Program-made: the position numbers and the translations under genes
The notes under the pieces: generated by a model
The model's database searches: none
What the model saw: only the letters and a program-made list of their open reading frames with translations
What the model was told of the DNA's origin: nothing
Shown: positions 51,321-64,000 of the stretch, piece after piece
Numbering within the stretch: the stretch's first letter is position 1
How the letters are laid out: each line of letters starts with the position of its first letter
Source of the DNA: Acidobacteriota bacterium
GTDB lineage: Bacteria > Acidobacteriota > Terriglobia > Terriglobales > Acidobacteriaceae
DNA: 64,000 nucleotides
Direction of reading: 5' to 3'
Assembly (NCBI GenBank): GCA_021846275.1
Contig: JAJZBZ010000003.1
Span: 496,001-560,000, forward strand

Positions 51321-52730
51321 ATGTCTTCGGTCCTGCCATTTCTCACGCCGTCCAACTCCGGCATACCCCGCCGCGAGATTCTCTCAGCTCTTTCCTATGC
51401 GCTGGACCTGACCGAAGGCGCTGTCTCCGGGCACGCGCAGCGCGTTTGTCTTTACTCGATGCGTATCGCCGACGAGCTTCAGCTATCGCTCACCGAACAA
51501 TCCGATCTTTACTACGCCGCGCTGCTCAAGGATGTCGGATGCAGCAGCAACTCCAGCCGCATGTGCGTGCTCATCGGCGGTGACGACCGACTGATGAAGC
51601 GCGACGTGAAGTTTCTGGATTGGACGCGGCCATCCGTCGCCGCCGTCACTGCGCTCTGGCGGCGCGCGCTGCCCGGCTCTTCCGCCGTCGAGCGCGTTGC
51701 CCGCATCCTGCGCCTGGCGATCGACCAGCACACGAATAACCGCGTGATGATTGAGTTGCGCTGTGATCGCGGCGCGTCCATCGCCCGCCGCATCGGCCTC
51801 ACCCAGGCAACCGCCGATGCGATCCATCGCCTGGATGAGCACTGGGACGGCAGTGGCTACCCGGGCCGCCAGCGCGGGCGCGCAATTCCGCTCGCCGCGC
51901 GCATTCTGGCTCTGGCACAGCACATTGACGTTTTCGCTTCGGAAATCGGCCCCGGCATGGGTATGGACGAGGCCATACGCGAGATGAACGCGCGCAGCCA
52001 CCGCTGGTTTGATCCCGAACTGGTTCGCATCACCAACGAACTTCATCGTACTGGCGATCTGGCCCGCGTCGCCGCCATCGATTCGCTTCATCAAGCTGTT
52101 CAGGACCGCGAGCCGCAGTCTGAAAACGCGCTCATCGACTCCGATGTGGACTCAATCTGCCAGGCCTTTGCTGATGTGGTGGACGCCAAATCCCCATTCA
52201 CCTTCAGCCACTCCATCGGTGTCACGGATGCCGCGGTTTCCATCGCGCGAGCGCTCGGCCTTGCGCCATTGCGCATCCAGCGCATCTATCGCGCAGCCCT
52301 GCTTCACGACCTCGGCAAGCTGAGCGTACCGAACACAATTCTTGACAAACCCGGTCGGCTGACTGCTGAAGAGTTTGCTATCATTCAGACTCACTCGCGC
52401 ATCTCTGAGCAGATTCTGCTGCGAATTCAGCGCTTCGAGAGCATCGCCCGCATCGCCGGCCAGCATCACGAAAAACTCGATGGCAGCGGTTATCCTGACC
52501 GCCTCACGGCGGCACAACTTTCGCTGGACTCGCGCATCCTTACCGTCGCGGACATCTACGGCGCGCTCTCAGAAAAGCGCCCCTACCGCGAAGCTCTTCC
52601 CACGGAGCGGGTGCTCGAAATCATGCGTCAGGACGTGCCCCACAAGATCGACGCCGAGTGCTTTGAAGCCCTCTGCCGCGTGGTCGGCAGCCAGCCTTCC
52701 GCGCCGCCCGATCTGGCTCTGGCACAATAG
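51321..52730 (+). CDS. HD-GYP-like protein with two HD domains
   Basis: 469-residue cytoplasmic protein with two HD folds. The first (residues about 20-220) has lost its metal site, with YYAALLKDVG where YHAALLHDIG is expected, but keeps HWDGSGYPG. The second (about 265-460) is complete: HSIGVTDAAVSIARAL, ALLHDLGKLSVPN, GQHHEKLDGSGYP, TVADIYGALSEKRPYREAL. It resembles cyclic-di-GMP phosphodiesterases of the HD-GYP group, although the strict GYP triplet is part of the SGYP motif only. The first domain is probably regulatory. It precedes the YceH gene by seven bases. Confidence 0.85.
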   Translation: MSSVLPFLTPSNSGIPRREILSALSYALDLTEGAVSGHAQRVCLYSMRIADELQLSLTEQSDLYYAALLKDVGCSSNSSRMCVLIGGDDRLMKRDVKFLDWTRPSVAAVTALWRRALPGSSAVERVARILRLAIDQHTNNRVMIELRCDRGASIARRIGLTQATADAIHRLDEHWDGSGYPGRQRGRAIPLAARILALAQHIDVFASEIGPGMGMDEAIREMNARSHRWFDPELVRITNELHRTGDLARVAAIDSLHQAVQDREPQSENALIDSDVDSICQAFADVVDAKSPFTFSHSIGVTDAAVSIARALGLAPLRIQRIYRAALLHDLGKLSVPNTILDKPGRLTAEEFAIIQTHSRISEQILLRIQRFESIARIAGQHHEKLDGSGYPDRLTAAQLSLDSRILTVADIYGALSEKRPYREALPTERVLEIMRQDVPHKIDAECFEALCRVVGSQPSAPPDLALAQ

Positions 52731-52737
52731 AATTCGC

Positions 52738-53496
52738 ATGCTGCACCAGCTTCCCACCCTCACGCCCGCCGCCGTGCGCGCCCTCGGCGCGCTCATGGAA
52801 AAAGAATCAACCACGCCGGAGTACTATCCGCTCTCGCTCAACGCGCTGGTCAACGCCTGCAACCAGCGCAGCAACCGCGACCCCGTCATGGACCTCGACG
52901 AGGACGCCTTGCGCACCGCGCTTCACGAACTGGCCACGGCGCGTCTGGCGCGCGAGGCACGCAGCTCCGGCCGCGCGGCTAAATACGAACACATGCTGCA
53001 GGAAGCGCTCAACCTGACTCGCGCCGAATCCGCTATTCTCTGCACGCTTCTGCTGCGCGGCGCTCAGACTCCGGGTGAACTGCGCAGTCGCTCCGAGCGC
53101 AGCTTCGCCTTTGCGGAAGTGGCCGACGTTCTGGCCGTGCTCCAGCGCATGATGATGCACGAGCCAACGCTGGTGCGCGTACTGCCGCGCCAGCCCGGCG
53201 CGCGCGAGGTTCGCTACGCGCACCTGTTTGCCGTCGGCGAAGCTGAGACGCTGCCGCTCGCGCCCAACGATGCAAGCTGGTTCGCCCCGCCGCCGGTGCT
53301 GGCTGCGCGCGAGGAGTCGCTTGATCTGGAGCATCCCCCCGTTGCCGACGCAGCTTCGTCGATCGAAACCGCCGCCGAGCCAGCCGACCTGGCCGAGCGC
53401 GTCGTGCAACTGGAGGCCGAGGTCGCCGTGCTCACACGCGAGCTGCTCGATCTGCGCCGCACGGTCGAGTCCCTGCGCAAACCATCCGCTCGATAG
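52738..53496 (+). CDS. YceH/DUF480 family protein
   Basis: 252 residues with two winged-helix units: VRALGALMEKESTTPEYYPL then SLNALVNACNQRSNRDPVMD, and ESAILCTLLLRGAQTPGELR. These are the hallmarks of DUF480 (E. coli YceH), a conserved protein without proven activity. A C-terminal coiled coil (LAERVVQLEAEVAVLTRELL) is longer than in YceH. ATG 52738 is chosen because it begins the conserved LPTLTPAAVRALGALMEKE; the track start lies inside the HD gene. Confidence 0.88.
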   Translation: MLHQLPTLTPAAVRALGALMEKESTTPEYYPLSLNALVNACNQRSNRDPVMDLDEDALRTALHELATARLAREARSSGRAAKYEHMLQEALNLTRAESAILCTLLLRGAQTPGELRSRSERSFAFAEVADVLAVLQRMMMHEPTLVRVLPRQPGAREVRYAHLFAVGEAETLPLAPNDASWFAPPPVLAAREESLDLEHPPVADAASSIETAAEPADLAERVVQLEAEVAVLTRELLDLRRTVESLRKPSAR

Positions 53497-53653
53497 CTCG
53501 CTCCGCACGGCATCGACGCACCTGATCCCGTCGCAGCGCCGGACGCAAGCAAGCGCTTGCTCTCCGCCTCCGATTCTTTTATCGTTCTCTTTCTGCCGCG
53601 CGCGGCTTTTCTGTGCGCTGATTTCGCCGCGCGGGCAGCCGAAGGAGTCACCG

Positions 53654-55039
53654 ATGCCGCCATTTGAACCACCCGTTTCCTCAATCCTTGATCGTCGCGG
53701 TTTTCTTCGCGCCGCCGGTCTGATCTCCGCCGCCAGCGTCGCTGCGCCGCGCCTGCACGCGCTCGCCGCGCAGTCAGCGCCAGCGGCTCCCGTCTCCGCC
53801 AACGACCGCATCCGCCTTGCGCTCATCGGCGCTGGCGGTCAGGGCCAGTACGACACCAGTGTCGCGCTTCAGGTGCCGGGGGTCGAACTGGTCGCCGTGG
53901 CGGACTGCTACGATGGGCGGCTCGACCATTGTCGCGAGCGCTGGGGCGCATCGCTCTTCACCACGCGTGATTATCGCGAAATCCTCGCCCGCTCGGATGT
54001 GGACGCCGTGCTCATTGCTACGCCCGACCACTGGCACAAGCAGGCCGCCGTCGACGCCATGCACGCGGGCAAGGATGTCTACTGCGAGAAGCCGATGATC
54101 CATCTCTACTCCGACGGACCGGAGATGATCCAGGCGGCGCGGAGCACAGGACGCATCCTGCAAATCGGCTCCCAGCGCGTCAGCTCGATGCTCTACGCCA
54201 AGGCGCGCGACCTGCTCGCTTCCGGAGCCATCGGCCAGCTCAACATGGTCACCGCTCACTGGGATCGCAACTCCGCCATCGGAGCGTGGGATTACACGAT
54301 CCCGCTCGACGCCTCCACCGCCACCTGCGACTGGCCGCGCTTCCTCGGCACCGCGCCACAGATTCCCTTCAGCGCCGAGCAGTTCTTCCAGTGGCGCAAG
54401 TGGCAGGCTTACGGCTCCGGCGTCGCCGGCGACCTCTTTGTCCATCTCTTCAGCGGCACGCACTTCATCACCGGAGTCAAAGGCCCCACGCGCGCCATGG
54501 CCACCGGCGGACTGCGCTTCTGGAAGGATGGCCGCAACGTTCCGGACGTCATGCTCGCGCTCTTCGATTACCCGGAGGGCTTCAACCTCAATCTGCGCGT
54601 CAACTTCGTCGACGGCGGCCAGGAAAACGAGGGCCTGCTCTTCACCGGCTCTGAAGGCACCATCGCCATCTCCGGCAACTCCGTCACCGTCAGCCGCGTG
54701 CCCCGCGAATCCGCGCCGGGACTGACCGTAGGCACCTTCACCGAGGCCATGCAGCGCCAGATGCGCAGCCAGTACGCCGCGCGCTACCCCGTCGTCCATC
54801 CCGCCGGACCACCCCCGTCCGCTGTTGATCGTTACGCCGCACCCGACGGCTACAACGACAGCTACGACCACTTCGCCAACTTCTTCCACGCCGTGCGCAC
54901 ACGCCAGCCCGTCGTCGAGGATGCCGTCTTCGGCTTCCGCGCCGCCGGCGCCGCGCTGCTCAGCAACCTCAGCTACGAACAGGATTCCATCATCCACTGG
55001 GATCCCGTGGCCATGAAACTAGTGAATCGGAGCGTGTGA
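53654..55039 (+). CDS. Tat-exported Gfo/Idh/MocA oxidoreductase
   Basis: 461 residues. A twin-arginine signal (DRRGFLRAAGLISAASVAA) precedes a Rossmann fold (RLALIGAGGQGQYDTSVALQ), the AGKDVYCEKPM motif with the catalytic Lys, and the C-terminal alpha/beta sugar-binding domain. It probably oxidises or otherwise processes a sugar or glycoside in the periplasm with a tightly bound nicotinamide, like other Tat-dependent members; substrate unknown. GAAGGAG is seven bases before the ATG at 53654; the track start is inside the upstream gene. Confidence 0.9.
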   Translation: MPPFEPPVSSILDRRGFLRAAGLISAASVAAPRLHALAAQSAPAAPVSANDRIRLALIGAGGQGQYDTSVALQVPGVELVAVADCYDGRLDHCRERWGASLFTTRDYREILARSDVDAVLIATPDHWHKQAAVDAMHAGKDVYCEKPMIHLYSDGPEMIQAARSTGRILQIGSQRVSSMLYAKARDLLASGAIGQLNMVTAHWDRNSAIGAWDYTIPLDASTATCDWPRFLGTAPQIPFSAEQFFQWRKWQAYGSGVAGDLFVHLFSGTHFITGVKGPTRAMATGGLRFWKDGRNVPDVMLALFDYPEGFNLNLRVNFVDGGQENEGLLFTGSEGTIAISGNSVTVSRVPRESAPGLTVGTFTEAMQRQMRSQYAARYPVVHPAGPPPSAVDRYAAPDGYNDSYDHFANFFHAVRTRQPVVEDAVFGFRAAGAALLSNLSYEQDSIIHWDPVAMKLVNRSV

Positions 55040-55209
55040 CCCGAAGCATGTGAATGAATGAAGCCGATGAATTCCCGTGCGCACCCTGCGGCCCAGCGGC
55101 TACCATGATTGCGTGATGACCGGCACCGCCGATTGCGCGCCGAAAAAACGCAACTGCGAAATTGCCGGGCTGTTTTGTTGTATCCTTGCCATTCACCGGA
55201 GCCGTCCCG

Positions 55210-58200
55210 ATGGAATTCCACATTGCACGCTCGCTGCGCAATCAGCTCCAGGTCGATGGCCTGCTCTTTCAGTACACCGGCAACGCAATCTTCGCCGACG
55301 TCACGGCGAGTCGACGCCTGGCCACGCGGCTCACCCAGATCCGCCGCGCGCAAAGTGACCCGGATCGGATCGTCCACGGCGGCGCGCTCTTCGCCATGGG
55401 CATGATCGACGAGCTGAACCACGCGCTCCTCGCTCACTACCGCCAGACCGTCGATCCCGCGCTGAACGCCGAAGCGCTCCAGTGGTTCGCCGCGCAAATC
55501 GGCGAAGACAATCTCGACCGACTGCTGCTCGCCTTCGTCGAACATTTCCCAAACGTCGCTGTCTATCAGGGCGTGGTCACCGCAGCCGAGTGGCTGGCCG
55601 GAGCCTCCGACGGGCTGTCTCACCGCGAGGCCGTGCTGGAGGAGCTGACGCTGCTCTGGCTCGCCAATCGCAATCCCGCCTTTGCGCGCTTCCGCGAACT
55701 CTTCGACGACACGGCGCTGCGCCTGGAAACCGACTACGCCGCCGTCACCGCCGCGCTGCCGGAGTTTCTCGACTCGCGTCCGCCGCTCGACACCGGCTCG
55801 CTCTTTCAGGCGCTGGCAGCGCCGATGCTCGCCGCGCCCGAATCGCTCACCGCGCAGCTTGAGTTCATCCGCGAGCGCTGGACGCCCTGGCTCGGTGAAG
55901 GCCTGCGCCGCGCGCTCGTCGCCATCGGCACCGTCCGCGAAGAAGAGATCGCCATCTGGATGCAGTTTCACCCGCCCGGACCCGACCAGCATCGCCACGC
56001 CGAGCCGGGCCGCAGCGACGTCGGATTTCGCGGCGACGAATACATCGGCTTTGACGAGGAATGGCAGCGCGAGTTCGTCCTCGGCCCCGACGGTCGCCGC
56101 ACCCGCCGCTACTCGGCTGACTATCAGGCTCCGCTGCATGAATACGAAGCCTTCAGCTCCGACGTAGCCTGGATGCCCAATGTCGTCATGGTGGCCAAAA
56201 GCACCTACGTCTGGCTGGAGCAGCTCTCCCAGAAGCACCTGCGCCACATCCATCGCCTCGACCAGATTCCCGACGAAGAACTGGCCCTGCTCGCCGAGCG
56301 CGGCATCAATGCACTCTGGCTCATCGGCCTCTGGGAGCGCAGCATCGCCTCGCGCAACATCAAGCGGCTGCGCGGCCAGTCCGACGCCGTTGCCAGCGCC
56401 TACTCCCTGCGCGACTACTCCATAGCCGAAGACCTCGGCGGCGGCAGCGCCTACGCCAGCCTGCGCGACCGCGCCGCGCGCTTCGGCATTCGCCTCGCCA
56501 GCGACATGGTGCCCAACCACATGGGCATCGACTCGCCATGGGTCATCGAGCACCCGGAGTGGTTTCTCTCGCTGCCGCACAGCCCGTTTCCCGGCTACTC
56601 GTTCAACGGACCAGACATCTCGCCCGACAGCCGCGTCGAAATCAAGATCGAGGATCACTACTACGATCAGTCCGACGCCGCCGTCGTCTTTCGCCTGCGC
56701 CACCACAACGAAAACACCACGCGCTTCGTCTTCCACGGCAACGACGGAACCTCGTTCGCCTGGAACGATACTGCGCAGCTTGACTACTCGCGGCACTGGG
56801 TGCGCGAACACGTCATCCAGACCATCCTCCACGTCGCGCACATGTTTCCCATCATCCGCTTCGACGCTGCCATGGTTCTGGCCAAGCGCCACGTCCAGCG
56901 GCTCTGGTTTCCGCTGCCCGGCACCACCGGCTCCATCCCCTCGCGCGCCGAGCACGCCATCTCTCAGGACGAGTTCGATGCGCTCATGCCTCACGAATTC
57001 TGGCGCGAGGTCGTGGATCGCGTCGCAGCCGAAGTCCCCGGAACGCTGCTGCTGGCCGAGGCCTTCTGGCTGCTCGAGGGCTACTTCGTGCGCACCCTCG
57101 GCATGCACCGCGTCTACAACAGCGCCTTCATGCACATGCTGCGCGACGAGGAGAACGCAAAATACCGCTCCTATCTGAAAAAGACCATTGAGTTCGACCC
57201 CGACATCCTCAAGCGCTACGTCAACTTCATGAGCAACCCCGACGAGAAGACCGCCATCGACCAGTTCAGCGACGGCGACAAATGCTTCGGCGTGGCCACT
57301 CTGCTTTCCACGCTGCCGGGACTGCCCATGTTTGCCCACGGCCAGATCGAGGGCTACACCGAGCGCTACGGCATGGAGTTCAAACGCGCACGCATGAACG
57401 AGCAGCCTCGCGCCGAACTCATCGCCCGCCACCAGCGCGAGATCGCCCCGCTGCTCCATCGCCGCTGGCTCTTCAGCGAGAGCACGCACTTCGCCCTCTT
57501 CGATTTCATCACCGACCACGGCACCGTGGACGAGAACGTCTACGCCTACTCCAACCGCGCCGGCGACCAGCGCGCGCTGGTCCTTTACAACAACCGTTAC
57601 GGCTCTACGCGCGGCCACATTCTCATCTCTGCAGCCTTCATGGACAAAGGCTCCGGACACATGCGCCAGACCGTGATGGCGCAGGCGCTGGACCTGCCCC
57701 ACGAAGCCGATCTCATCGTCGCCTGGCGCGACCATGCATCCGGCCTGCATCACCTGCGTCGCTCGACCGACTTCCACACCTACGGCCTGGAAATTTCTCT
57801 GCGCGGCTACCAGCGCGCTGTCCTGCTCGACTGGCAACTGCTCCGACCCTCCGACGACGCTCGCTGGGACACACTCTGCGACGCACTCGCCGGTCGCGGC
57901 GTCGGCAACCTCGAAGAGGCTCTGGCGCGTATGCGCCTGCGACCGTTACATGAGGCGCTGGCCGCCACGCTCACCCACGAAACGCTCTCCACGCTGACCC
58001 AGTCCTCGCCATCGCCCTCGGAGACTCGCTGGAAGCCACTCGCGCGCGCCGTCGATGCCTTTGCAGCGCAGCTTGCCTCCGAGTTGGCAACCTCACAAAC
58101 CGCTGCGAAAACCACCATCACCCACAACGAAGCAACCGGCACTGCGCAAAGCGAAGCAGACCCCAAACCGACCGAGACTGCCGCAACGACCGACGCGAAC

Positions 58201-59010
58201 CAAGCGACTATCGACGAAGCAACCGCGATACCTTCACCCAGCGCCAGGCTGCTGCCGATGCTGGACGCCGCCGCGCGACTACCCGAGCTTGCGCGGCAGT
58301 TTGCTGACGTCTGGCCGCCGGATACTGGCCAACTGTTGTCCGGCACGGACGGGAAAACAACCAGCCACTGGGCACCGCTCGGCGCATGGCTCGTGCTGCG
58401 CAGCGCGATGCCGCAAAGCTCTTCGCCTCGCAAAATCAGTCAGCAGGAAGCTGCGGAACATTTCGACGCTCTTTACCTGCGCCCGGCACTCGCCGAGCAC
58501 CTGCGCTCGCTCGGCGCAGACAACGGCCACGACAGCGAGGAAAGCTGGCGCGCAGCCGCTCGCGTTCGCCTGCTGCTGCGCTGGCCCGGACTGGCATCCG
58601 TCACCCAACCCGAATTCTGGCTGGACGGCGACGCTCGCTGGCTCACCGGACTCCACACGCACGACGGCATCGAATACTTCCGCAAGGAAGACCTCGAATC
58701 GCTGCTCTGCTGGCTTGCCCTGCCCACTCTGCTCGCCATCGCAGCCAATCCCGACAACGCCGCGCGATGCGAAGCTCTGAAACAACTCGAAGCCGAGATT
58801 GCAGCCTCGTGCGCCGCTGCGGAAACCTGCGGCTACCAACTCGACCGCTGGTTCGCCGCTGAAGCAAGCCACGAGCCAGCAGCAAAGAAAACCACGACCG
58901 ACGCTGCAACAGAGGCCAGCGGCACAGCAGCCAATCCCGAAACGCAACCGGAAGCGAAACCCGAAGCCGCGTCGGACACCCTGCCAGAGGCTAACGAACG
59001 CGGAGCGTAA
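55210..59010 (+). CDS. Very large GH13-like alpha-amylase-family protein
   Basis: 1266 residues from ATG 55210 (GGAG eight bases upstream); the track start adds 16. The first 330 residues are an unrecognised helical domain. A GH13 (beta/alpha)8 barrel follows with all four conserved regions: ASDMVPNHMGI (I), IIRFDAAMVLAKRH (II, nucleophile Asp), LLLAEAFW (III, acid/base Glu) and SNPDEKT (IV, Pro in place of the usual His before Asp). Then come a beta domain, a Thr/Ala/Glu-rich linker (residues about 960-1020) and a further helical region ending in an acidic low-complexity tail. No signal peptide, so cytoplasmic glucan metabolism is likely. Specificity is not evident. Confidence 0.85.
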   Translation: MEFHIARSLRNQLQVDGLLFQYTGNAIFADVTASRRLATRLTQIRRAQSDPDRIVHGGALFAMGMIDELNHALLAHYRQTVDPALNAEALQWFAAQIGEDNLDRLLLAFVEHFPNVAVYQGVVTAAEWLAGASDGLSHREAVLEELTLLWLANRNPAFARFRELFDDTALRLETDYAAVTAALPEFLDSRPPLDTGSLFQALAAPMLAAPESLTAQLEFIRERWTPWLGEGLRRALVAIGTVREEEIAIWMQFHPPGPDQHRHAEPGRSDVGFRGDEYIGFDEEWQREFVLGPDGRRTRRYSADYQAPLHEYEAFSSDVAWMPNVVMVAKSTYVWLEQLSQKHLRHIHRLDQIPDEELALLAERGINALWLIGLWERSIASRNIKRLRGQSDAVASAYSLRDYSIAEDLGGGSAYASLRDRAARFGIRLASDMVPNHMGIDSPWVIEHPEWFLSLPHSPFPGYSFNGPDISPDSRVEIKIEDHYYDQSDAAVVFRLRHHNENTTRFVFHGNDGTSFAWNDTAQLDYSRHWVREHVIQTILHVAHMFPIIRFDAAMVLAKRHVQRLWFPLPGTTGSIPSRAEHAISQDEFDALMPHEFWREVVDRVAAEVPGTLLLAEAFWLLEGYFVRTLGMHRVYNSAFMHMLRDEENAKYRSYLKKTIEFDPDILKRYVNFMSNPDEKTAIDQFSDGDKCFGVATLLSTLPGLPMFAHGQIEGYTERYGMEFKRARMNEQPRAELIARHQREIAPLLHRRWLFSESTHFALFDFITDHGTVDENVYAYSNRAGDQRALVLYNNRYGSTRGHILISAAFMDKGSGHMRQTVMAQALDLPHEADLIVAWRDHASGLHHLRRSTDFHTYGLEISLRGYQRAVLLDWQLLRPSDDARWDTLCDALAGRGVGNLEEALARMRLRPLHEALAATLTHETLSTLTQSSPSPSETRWKPLARAVDAFAAQLASELATSQTAAKTTITHNEATGTAQSEADPKPTETAATTDANQATIDEATAIPSPSARLLPMLDAAARLPELARQFADVWPPDTGQLLSGTDGKTTSHWAPLGAWLVLRSAMPQSSSPRKISQQEAAEHFDALYLRPALAEHLRSLGADNGHDSEESWRAAARVRLLLRWPGLASVTQPEFWLDGDARWLTGLHTHDGIEYFRKEDLESLLCWLALPTLLAIAANPDNAARCEALKQLEAEIAASCAAAETCGYQLDRWFAAEASHEPAAKKTTTDAATEASGTAANPETQPEAKPEAASDTLPEANERGA

Positions 59011-59038
59011 ACCTCACTCGCGATTCCAAACAAAAAGC

Positions 59039-59065
59039 GGAAGCCCGGCAATCTGCCGGGCTTCC
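59039..59065 (-). terminator. Hairpin terminator of rpoBC
   Basis: Perfect 12-bp stem GGAAGCCCGGCA / TGCCGGGCTTCC with an ATC loop. The plus-strand sequence before it is CAAAAAGC, so the minus-strand transcript ends in GCUUUUUG after the stem. It also lies between convergent genes and may stop transcription from both sides. Confidence 0.85.
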
Positions 59066-59087
59066 GTGTCCGTGATTCAACAGCCGA

Positions 59088-63281
<4,194 letters not shown>

Positions 63282-63438
63282 TTCTTTCCTCCTTGACGCC
63301 TGCCTCTGGCCTGCGTCGCGGCTGCCCCAGGGAATTCTTTCGGGAGTTCTGCCCCACCCTGGTTGGTGGATCTCTCCACCGGGGCAGTTCCCATGCCGCG
63401 AGCGCGCCGCCAGCCACACGGCCAGCGGCTCATCCCGC

Positions 63439-64000
<562 letters not shown>

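Noticed and set aside
54973-57837. 954-aa minus-strand ORF opposite the GH13-like gene
   Set aside because: Val/Gly/Ala/Asp-rich shadow; the plus strand carries the conserved GH13 regions.
59039-59065. Hairpin as a plus-strand terminator of the GH13-like gene
   Set aside because: The stem would work on both strands, but only the minus strand has a T tract, so I assign it to rpoBC.

Overview
The window looks like chromosome of an Acidobacteriota member, most likely class Terriglobia. This rests on the high-GC core genes, an Oar-like TonB-dependent receptor with an N-terminal carboxypeptidase-regulatory-like domain, an orphan duplicated permease of the acidobacterial (ADOP/MacB-like) type, and Tat-targeted Gfo/Idh/MocA and GH29 proteins. 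No species call is possible from the sequence alone.

Left core, about 1-19.1 kb: the end of an assimilatory APS/PAPS reductase gene with a TauE/SafE exporter; a hypothetical, possibly glycosyltransferase-like, gene; then a fucose-utilisation divergon. The divergon has a GH29 fucosidase, TonB receptor and LacI regulator on the minus strand, and a zinc alcohol dehydrogenase, a FucP symporter, an RbsD/FucU mutarotase and an L-fucose dehydrogenase-like SDR on the plus strand. It is followed by RecQ, a tandem pair of AhpD-like proteins and a frameshifted MFS transporter.

Mobile island, 19187-50839: a 31.6 kb element is bounded by identical 50-bp direct repeats made of the 3' part of tRNA-Cys(GCA). 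The intact tRNA is at the right end, next to a tyrosine integrase and an excisionase-like gene. The interior is less GC-rich and full of transposases (IS5 types, IS66, ISL3-like, IS630 remnant). Two clusters look like defence systems. The first (22.5-29.3 kb) has a 2-TM protein, a DGQHR/ParB-like protein, a DUF2622/GhoS-like protein, two proteins sharing a winged-helix-like segment (one also carrying an Rx4H HEPN-like motif), an Abi-C/HEPN protein (Rx6H) and a convergent SIR2-like zinc-ribbon protein. I do not recognise it as a named system and consider it the best candidate for something undescribed. The second (31.2-41.8 kb, minus strand) is a type III Mod/Res pair in one operon with a PLD-SNF2 helicase, a DUF4391 protein and an AbrB/PIN toxin-antitoxin pair. 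A SAVED-domain fragment abutting IS66 is a remnant of a third system. A PadR regulator and an ADOP permease also sit in the island.

Right core, 50.8-64 kb: tRNA-Cys, tRNA-Gly(GCC), a double-HD (HD-GYP-like) protein, a YceH/DUF480 protein, a Tat-exported Gfo/Idh/MocA oxidoreductase, a very large GH13-like protein, then rpoC and the C-terminal part of rpoB on the minus strand, ending at a strong hairpin terminator. No rRNA or CRISPR array was seen.
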